64,000 nucleotides of DNA, from the NCBI GenBank assembly GCA_010015745.1, contig ML978167.1, positions 372,001 through 436,000 on the forward strand, given 5' to 3'. The notes under the pieces are model-generated. The model had not been told where the DNA came from. It worked only from the letters and a program-made list of their open reading frames with translations, and made no database searches. The stretch comes from Setomelanomma holmii. Lineage: Eukaryota; Ascomycota; Dothideomycetes; Pleosporales; Phaeosphaeriaceae. Below, piece after piece: positions 56,727 through 64,000 of this stretch. A program made the position numbers and the translations under genes. The stretch's first letter is position 1; each line of letters begins with the position of its first letter.

Positions 56727-59309
56727 TTGGCCAATCGTGTACGTTTGAGCGAGTACTTTTTTTATTCTCGTTATGTACATTGTATGATACATGAAATGTG
56801 GAACCACTAAAGTTAGGACTTTAGGGCACCAGGCCTTGCAACGACCCATGCCCCATCAAGTGGTGACTTATCTCTCTCTCTGTGTTATGGGTTTATATCG
56901 AGCCCCAGCATGCTGTAGAACGCCTTGAGAACTCAAACCCACTGCACATGTTGACCTCCAATGGGACACTAGAGCCTCTATTTCGAAATACACTTGAAGC
57001 GGCGCGTATACCTTCGCACAACTTAAGGAAGCTGATTGTATTTAGCATATAGCTGCTAAGAGGCCTCCAGTGCCTTACTAACTTGTCGCTAACGTAGTCA
57101 ACATGCCCAAGAGCCTTTAGCCATGTCTCACGGGAGATGGAAAGGTGTGGTATGCGACAGGTGTCGATCAGCGCGAGGTTAAGCGTGAAACCGCCAACAA
57201 AGTAATTGCTCAACCTCTCCCGTGTATTCCAGTAGCAGGTTACGAGCCTACCTATGAGTAGGTGTCTATCGCTTCACTATTCTTGGAAAGAGCGGTGAGG
57301 GAGGGGAGGGGAGAAGGTGACGAGCCTGGCCGTGCCTCGGTGTCCATCGTCTTAGTGTCCTTGTGCAGCGCGAAGAGGGGAAATACAGTATGTCCTAGAC
57401 GACCTCTACCGGCTGCGCTATTAGCTCTGTTATCCCGCTGCTTGGCTTTCTCTGGGAAGATGGCCATGTGCTCGCCAGCGTATCCATCACGCGCGAAGAC
57501 GATCGGCGTCGCTGCATCCTGTCGAAGAGGATGTTGGTGGGTACTAGCTGGTCCCCATCGTCAAGGAGGATTTCAGCAAAGTACTAGGCTGAATGCATAT
57601 TCATGACCAGCGCTCGAGTCTTGTAGTTGAGGCGAGGGCGACGCTATGGACAGTGTAGATGTTGAAAGAGTATCAGTGGTACCGCACATGATCAGCTCTG
57701 ATGGGACACTATAATCTCTTCTCCTGATCATTTTGTTCAGGGTAGTGTGAAGATGTACGCGCAATCTCAGAAACACAATTGCATATAGTATACAGAGGCC
57801 ACGCGGCGTTCATACCGCGTAGATTTATTGATAGGCTAGCTTACATAGGCGAGAGTCTTCAACTGTATCCTACTAGAGATGGAAAAGTGCTGTAAGGCGT
57901 GATATTGAAGCTTCCCACGGAGGTGTGATCGCACGATAACTCAATCCAATACGAGCAACCCAACAGTAGAAGTTAAGACGGCTTTAGGAATGACGTACAT
58001 CAAAAACAAGGCCCTCAAAAAGGCGAGTACAGCTTCTAAAGGAGACGACGAGCTCAGGTGACCTTCAGAGGTAAAATGGGTTGTAGCTATAGCTTTGCCA
58101 TAGGAAGGTGAAGAAAAGAAGAAGTCGAAGCAGAAATCGAAATGCGTCTCTATCGAGATGCGTCATGGCGCCATCTGCTCAAGGAAGGAGCATTCGAACG
58201 GAAGGAGCGAGTAACCTCGATCCTCAGAACTCGAGATCGAAGACTCCTGAACAGCGGCATACGCTTTCGCATCTCTCCAATAGCATGCTTACTTACTCTG
58301 AAGGCATTCAGGGTTCTCTATACGAGATAATTAGCTATGCATCAGTGTGTTGTGCGATGGGAAGGAGCGAGGTACTCACCACCAGTAGAGCGATTAGCAG
58401 ATGTACGACGCCAACGAGACCCTCAATACCGCTTAATTGCTCTTCTCCATGAAAGCTTTGGTGGTGCAATGGATGGAGGCCTAAGATCGCAGTGCTGATG
58501 TTGCATTGCCCACTACGTTCTTACCTCCGACATTCCATGCCCGATAAGAGGCCAAATACGTGAAGAGGTGAAGCCCGTAAACTCGACCTCATCACTTGCC
58601 CTAGGCAGAACAAGAAAGTCGAGCTCCAGTCCGTCTCCGAGACTCCAGTAGGTTACATGGACAGGTGCGAGACTAGGTTTGGCACCCACATCCGAAGTCT
58701 TCACTATGTGACGAAGTCGTACGGCAATGTTTTGTGGTACGATTGACAATGCCACATTTTGAAGCAAGAGCAGAACCTACATCTCAAGTCGGAAGTCCCG
58801 AATATGAAGTATGTGGTGCCACCATGGCATGTTCGAGATTGAACATTCACGTAGAGGACTGCCCTAGATAGCATGGTCGCATGCAGCAGGACTATAGCAC
58901 ATCGAGTTGGTGAGACGACACAGCGTCTTCACGGTACTCAACCGTGAAGGGCATGTGCTTCGGTGTTCTCTTGAATCCCTGCTGAGTGTGCTGCATTGAT
59001 CAGACTGATTTGCTTCTCTCCTATAATGCCCTCTTCAGGTAGAGACTAAGCAACAATATCAAGCTCATCGGTGTGAGGATGGTGAACGTAGCGTTGGAAG
59101 ACCATTTGGGCGTTATTTGGTAGCTTGACCACGCGAACTTGGGCCTCCGTCCATTGTATCGCCAAAGCTTTCTTGAAGTAGTTAGAAGACAGTTGGGTCG
59201 GTATTCAGATTCACCACACTATCGTGGTACAGGGCTGTGAATAGTTTTCATTCTGCTATAAGTAGAAGCCCTAGTAGATATTTTGTCAATGTTTGCTTCG
59301 TATGGCCAT
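56727..59309. other. Gene-poor stretch with degenerate duplicated segments
   Basis: No intact gene seen. A segment at 56941-56980 (cacatg, then gggacacta) recurs degenerately at 57681-57720. On the minus strand 57421-57660 reads in broken frames as EILLDDGDQ.VPTNIL and GYAGEHMAIF. The same patches recur at 59280-60110. Short minus frames at 56893-57213, 57573-57776 and 58513-58767 probably belong to the same decayed sequence. The family was not recognised. Confidence 0.5.
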
Positions 59310-59715
59310 ATGCTCGTCTGCGTACCCATAACCAGCGAGGACAAGGACAATCGTCGCAGTCTTGCGTCCAAGATCTCTAGGTAAATGTGACGTTGCCGCA
59401 TCTTTGCTGCGCAGAGCGAAGATTGCATCTGTAGATACTCTATAGAGATAGCTCTATGCTTGCTAGCATGCCTATTACTAGTAAGGATGATAGTTGCAGT
59501 CTTTTGTCTAGGACCTTTAGGTAAATGTAACGTTGCGGCATTCTTGCCGCGCAGAGTGAAGATTACATCTGTAGGTACTCTGTAGAGCTAGCTATGTGCC
59601 CGCTAGTATGCCTATTACTAGCGAGGATGATAGTTGCAGTCTTTCATCTAAGACTTTTGGGTAGATGCGACATTGCGGCATCCTTGCTGCGAAGATTGTA
59701 CCTGTAGATACTGGT
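59310..59715. repeat. Tandem repeat, about three units of 140 bp
   Basis: The landmark gtaaatgtgacgttgc at 59381 recurs as gtaaatgtaacgttgc at 59521 and gtagatgcgacattgc at 59661, exactly 140 bp apart each time. The flanks (gcctattactag, gaggatgatagttgcagtc, catctgtagatactc) repeat with it. The third unit is shortened near its right end. The units are diverged, so the array is old. Confidence 0.75.
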
Positions 59716-59861
59716 TACTCGCCTTCACCGAGAATGATCTCAGCAGGGTATAGCTCTGGCCGCAGAGCTAGAACAAGCGCGCGGGTGTCGTGGTGCACTC
59801 GTTCCCAAAGGGTGACGTCTTCTACGCCCCCCATGGCGAAGTCATCCAGGATGTCCTTTGC

Positions 59862-60110
59862 CTACGTAGGCGAGGCGGCGCAGGAAGGAGTGGAGGGTAT
59901 GTTGGGGAGAAGACGTGTGAGGTGAACGAGGTCGAGGAGGATGTTGGTCGGTACTGGTTGGTTGCCATCGCCAAGGAGGATCTCGCCAGAGTATAACATC
60001 AAGGCTAAATCTCGATGCATACGAGTATGCATGTTCATGACCAGCACTCGAGTCTCGTGATTACTTAAGACAAGGTCGACGCCATGGACTTTAGAGGGTG
60101 GCGCCCGACT
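59862..60110 (-). pseudogene. Fragment of an unknown duplicated protein
   Basis: The minus strand encodes RVLVMNMHTRMHRDLALMLYSGEILLGDGNQ and PVPTNILLDLVHLTRLL. The same protein patches (EILLDDGDQ, VPTNIL) appear, frame-broken, at about 57510-57620, and a third shorter version (LYPAEIILGEGE) at about 59700-59760. These look like truncated copies of one gene whose intact version is not in the window. Family unknown. Confidence 0.45.
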
Positions 60111-61046
60111 AGGAATGGATGCACATCCAAACTAAGGCAAAACTCATTGCGCCGTGTATTCGGCCGTGTAGTGCTGTAATACCTGTAGAGCGTGAAACTC
60201 GAAAGAAAATTTGATTACCGATACTTGACTGCAAGAGGTGCAGCCTATCTGCAGCGTGCCGCTAAAGCGAATACGTATTGCTACGCCACATCCGTGGATG
60301 GCTGTGCTGGTTTGTGCATGGTCCGTTCGATGCAGGGCTCTTGGCTTGTTTTTCATACAGCGCTCGCTGCTTTCGTTCACGGTTCTCTAACCTTCGGCTG
60401 CGCCATTCTTCAATTTATTCCGGACAGGCGCCACCAGAAGCAGTGTTTACGAAAGTGTACGCATGGGGTATGGTGAAGAACAGTCCCAAAGGTGCCGTTT
60501 AGATGGATCCCGCAACATGAATGACAGGATCGGAACTGTTGAAGCTATGCATATGCACGCCGATCATTTTGATTTCGGCTGATATATTCACCATGCATGG
60601 ACGGTGCTACGACTCATAAAGGACTAGAAAATGAAGAATTGAGGACAGGAGTGGCACTGCGCAGCTTTGCTAGTCGTTTCTCGTATACACTTCGCGGGAA
60701 GCGAAGCTCTACGCTCATGTCAGGTGTACACAGGCCGATGAAAGGTCTTAGTGGACCTGACGTTATTATGGGACCTATTCGATCAACCCTTCTCAAGCCT
60801 CATGGTGCAATTTTATGTCGCGCTAGGCAGAATTCGCGATTCAGTTGATCGATTCTCATCATTCACAGTATACGGGCCTGTCAACGATGCACTTCACGAT
60901 ATTGATTTCACGTCCTTCCGCTATCACATACTCCAACTTCACACATAGATACCATATAGCCCCTCCCCTCCACCATGTTTCATCGATAGACACAACCTCC
61001 GTTTCTATTACCGCTTCCAGAACAACTCAACCATACAACCACCATC
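60111..61046. other. Intergenic, no gene seen
   Basis: Small frames at 60192-60502 and 60597-60848 have no features. The last 100 bp are C-rich, as in a leader of the next gene. Confidence 0.45.
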
Positions 61047-62240
61047 ATGCGCACCGACCACACCTACCTCTACGACTGCGGCCATATGCATCCTACGGAC
61101 GGCTTCCATCCCCTTCTCAGTGCTGCTAACATGGACCACATTGGCTCTGCCGGACATATCGCTGCTGCGGAGGACAACGAGACCAGGAGTCTCGATGACT
61201 ACGCGGCATACAAGTGCGACGACTGTGAGGACATCATGATAAAGCACAACCATGCTTCTGGCGCTGATTCCTGCGACGATGAGTGGCGCCAGAGTCACTT
61301 GCCCAGCACCCTCCGCGACGGAGGTAGACGAGGTCGCAGACACGATATGACGCCCTCACCTCCGCTGTTCACTCCGCCCATGTCCCCACGAGGTCTTGAC
61401 TCCTCAACGCTCAGTCCGGATTCATGCACTCCGACCCAGAGTATCCATAGCGACGGCTACTGGGAGACGTGTGAGAGAGAGCAGAAGCTGATGGAGCTCG
61501 AGCACGAAAAGGAGCGATATAAGAAGGCGTTGAGGAAGACTAAGAAAGAGGCTAAGAAGTTGAAGAGGAAATTGAAGGAAAGTAGGCAGGCGTATGTCGA
61601 AGATGACGGCGAAGATGACGGCGAAGATGATCGTTCGAAGATGGCGTCTAGTTACGATCATCATCTATTGTTCGACTCCGACATTCCTCCTCCCCTAGAC
61701 TTTGACCACGATACTTACTCCCTGCCGCGTGACTATACCTATCCACCTCACCACGACTCCTACTCCAGCGGCACTTCTCGCATGTCCCGATTGTACCGTC
61801 ACCACTCGCCAGAACCTCCGATTGTGGCGGACAGCTATTCACAGAGCACAGTCACGCTCCCACGCGAGCCACGTCACCCCGACTGTCCTTGTCAATCCCG
61901 GCCCAACTACACAGACTCCCACATCCGCCCTAGCTACGGGCAGACTCTCGCCTCTGCCCTCCCCCAGCATCAGCGTGACATGTTCGGCCCCAGTCCAATC
62001 GAGCGCCGCATATACTCTGATGCCCGCAACGCCATGGGCCAGGACTTCGACCTGCTATCCGCTTGTGGCGTAGCTGAACTTGAGGTATTACTGGCGAGGA
62101 GTGAGGTCAACTACGCATCGGACAGACTCGAGGCTGCGGAGTTGAGGTTGTGTGACATGGCGAGTGCTGAACGGGAGGATGAGGAGTGGGCGCGCGGGGA
62201 GGATGAGAAGATCTATGGGGGTTGGAAGGGAAAGGGGTAG
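61047..62240 (+). CDS. Hypothetical protein with a charged coiled coil
   Basis: Single exon, 397 aa. The N-terminus has paired His/Cys (YDCGHMHPTDGFHP, YKCDDCEDIMIKHNH) that could bind metal. A Lys/Glu helix lies at about 145-190 (CEREQKLMELEHEKERYKKA, RKTKKEAKKLKRKLKESR). A duplicated acidic DDGEDDGEDD follows. The rest is Ser/Pro/Tyr-rich and disordered, ending in another helix (VAELEVLLARSEVNYASDRLEAAELRLCDM). I do not recognise it. Good length, single ATG with an A/C-rich context and consistent composition support a real gene. Confidence 0.7.
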   Translation: MRTDHTYLYDCGHMHPTDGFHPLLSAANMDHIGSAGHIAAAEDNETRSLDDYAAYKCDDCEDIMIKHNHASGADSCDDEWRQSHLPSTLRDGGRRGRRHDMTPSPPLFTPPMSPRGLDSSTLSPDSCTPTQSIHSDGYWETCEREQKLMELEHEKERYKKALRKTKKEAKKLKRKLKESRQAYVEDDGEDDGEDDRSKMASSYDHHLLFDSDIPPPLDFDHDTYSLPRDYTYPPHHDSYSSGTSRMSRLYRHHSPEPPIVADSYSQSTVTLPREPRHPDCPCQSRPNYTDSHIRPSYGQTLASALPQHQRDMFGPSPIERRIYSDARNAMGQDFDLLSACGVAELEVLLARSEVNYASDRLEAAELRLCDMASAEREDEEWARGEDEKIYGGWKGKG

Positions 62241-62796
62241 GGCGAGGTACTGAGTCGAGCTGAGCGAAGTGTAGTGTAGGCGGCAGTGTATATGCGTAGG
62301 CAGGGCCGGCGGTGTTCGATGGTGTAGCGTCGAATATGCGATTCTGGTTTGACTTTGACTTTAACGTTAGTTGTTGCAAATGATCGTCGTGAGCGCTTGT
62401 TCCTCGCTCATGTGAATTCGTCGGAGCCTTCTCATTGACTAGGGCTTAATTTGCGCGCTCTCGGCAAACGAAGATATTGTCGCTTTAGGCTCGATGTGGT
62501 GCTTTGGACAATGTTTCGATGGTTTCTTCTTCAGCAATATGAAGCTACCCGTGGGCTCGCTTAAAAGTTGAGTTCTATTCGGCTGCAGCATCGCATATGC
62601 AAGAAAGACGATACAATGCGCGTCTCCAGATATATATCATGTTACCGAACGCCAAGCAAACATGCTCCCCGGACCCCGCGGCTCTTGCTAAGTGAGAGTG
62701 TCGCTGCGCCTAGTCTCGAAAGAAGTAGTGGATATCATAACGAAAGTCCGGTCTAGCTTCTGTCGACTCGAATGATGGTTGAGAAGATTCATGCAA
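62241..62796. other. Convergent intergenic, no gene seen
   Basis: 556 bp between the coding ends of the coiled-coil protein and the OSBP gene. No ORF above chance and no repeat seen. Confidence 0.5.
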
Positions 62797-63967
62797 TCAG
62801 AAAGCGCCGTACTCCTCATTTGGCTTCAACTGATACTTCTCCGCATGAAGACCCTTCAGAGCTTCTTCACCGTCCGCTGTGAGGTCTGGTCGGCCAACGG
62901 GTGTAACCGCGCCGGTGAAGAATCTCGGTTTCCACTCCTTCTCTGTGGCCTTGCGTTCTGCGGCCTTCTTTCGTTGCTTATCTTCGATTTCGGTCTTAAG
63001 GGTTGTGGCAAGCGAATACTGTCTGCCTACTATGGCATTGGTGACGTGTTCCCAGAACTTGAGTGATTCGTTGGGTAGCTGCTCCTCGAGTGGCGGCACT
63101 ACCTTTGGTATGGGATCGAGCGGGTTGAGATCGATGATCAGATTCTTCTCCTATATGAGTATTAGCTTATGCCCCAGATCACTGATAGGGACGGTGACTT
63201 ACAGTGATTTTGTTAAAGGGCTTGCTACCGAGTGTGTAGTAAACCTTGTCTTGCCAGCTTCCTTCTATCCGCGCGGTCACATCCTTCTCCGGTACATCCT
63301 TGATCTTCGTGAAAGTGTCGTTCTTTGGGTCATACTTGAAGATGACACCGACAACCTTATTCTGCGTGCGTCCAAGCCAGCCCTCTTCCAAGTATTCGAG
63401 GATGACTTTCAGTCCAGTCTTCGGGCAGGTAATGTAGCAAGAGTCGGCGACTGATACGCTAAGGGATCCTTGACCTTTGTGAGCACTATTTCATATGCAC
63501 AGCCCTCTGTGCTTACCTCTCAGAAGTCCACCCAGATATGCCGCTGGGTGTGTCAACTGGTATTCCTCATTGTCCCTGTTCTTCAGCGTGATGAAAATGC
63601 CCAGATTGTGTGCGCCAGCAACTACACGCACGCTTGTGCCAGTAAACTTGGCGCTCAGCTGGTCGTATCCCTTTGCGCTGATACCCTTCTCCGGGCAGTC
63701 GACATAGAACGCCGAGACGGGAGGGTGGTGCGAGGTCTGTTCGGTGAGATATGAGACTGTGACCGGCTTGCTCTCGCCCGTGACGCTGTTCGCGCTGCTC
63801 GAGGGTGCAGAAGTGTGTGTCTTGAGGATCGGGTGGGTGTCTTCGATTTTCCAGTTACACTAGAGGAGTCAGCATTCTCCAAAGATCGTGCCGAGGGTGT
63901 CACGTACCCGGAAGAACTCGCCCAGCGTCGAATTGTATGGCTTGCATGGCTTGCCCTTTACGTATTT
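62797..63967 (-). CDS. Oxysterol-binding protein, Osh/Kes1 type, 3' part
   Basis: Four exons lie in the window: 63967-63908, 63859-63517, 63474-63203 and 63150-62797. The gene continues past the right edge; the first acceptor is at 63968. The exons encode KYVKGKPCKPYNSTLGEFFR, the OSBP signature EQTSHHPPVSAFY, YCHITCP-like SCYITCPKTGLKVILEY, GSWQDKVYYTLGSKPFNKIT and KFWEHVTNAIVGRQYSLATTLKTEIEDKQRKKAAER. This is a lipid-transfer protein that exchanges sterol and PI4P between membranes. Lack of the N-terminal half prevents telling short Osh4 (Kes1) or Osh6/7 from longer members; the compact C-terminus suggests a short one. Confidence 0.92.
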
Positions 63968-64000
63968 CTACCCTGGTGTTAGTGCCGATTTGCCCTGCAT

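Overview
The window looks like a chromosomal segment of a filamentous ascomycete (Pezizomycotina; Dothideomycetes is my tentative guess). The evidence is short GT-AG introns (mostly about 45-70 nt) with CTAAC/CTGAC-type branch sequences, ordinary eukaryotic housekeeping genes on both strands, a fungal Zn2Cys6 regulator, and decayed heterokaryon-incompatibility (HET) genes. I saw no operons, tRNA, rRNA, CRISPR array or intact transposon. All exon joins below were made by eye from frame, splice consensus and family motifs.

Layout, left to right. 0-5 kb: end of an unknown gene, a Topors-like RING E3 ligase divergent from a HAD-type 'Swiss Army Knife' RNA-repair-like protein with an RG-rich tail, and an unknown reading frame broken by one in-frame TGA. 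5-10.6 kb: a HET pseudogene and a five-exon Zn2Cys6 transcription factor. 11.9-27.8 kb: ASF1 histone chaperone, Chs4/Skt5-type chitin synthase activator ending in a CAAX box, SMC6, an F-box protein and APC2. 28.2-30.4 kb: a second HET pseudogene. 31.4-43.1 kb: TFIIIC subunit Sfc4/TFC4, a small secreted protein, SYS1, COA6, a microbial-type PARG protein and mitochondrial asparaginyl-tRNA synthetase. 43.9-56.7 kb: mitoferrin, a spastin/Sap1-like AAA ATPase, HOP2, ATG22 and Mediator MED14. 56.7-61 kb: a gene-poor stretch with degenerate duplicated segments and a tandem array of about three 140-bp units. 61-64 kb: a coiled-coil hypothetical protein and the 3' part of an Osh/Kes1-type oxysterol-binding protein that runs off the right edge.

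The intact genes are mostly single-copy core functions: chromatin and genome maintenance (ASF1, SMC6, HOP2), transcription (MED14, TFIIIC), cell cycle (APC2), mitochondria (COA6, mitoferrin, AsnRS) and membrane traffic or autophagy (SYS1, ATG22, OSBP). They do not form a pathway cluster. I did not find a convincing new multi-gene system. The most unusual observations are two HET genes decayed by stops at conserved positions, a terminal 12-nt coding exon that completes the CAAX motif of the chitin synthase activator beside a tandem acceptor site, the single-stop reading frame at 4.1-4.9 kb, and the repeat-rich relic at 57-60 kb.
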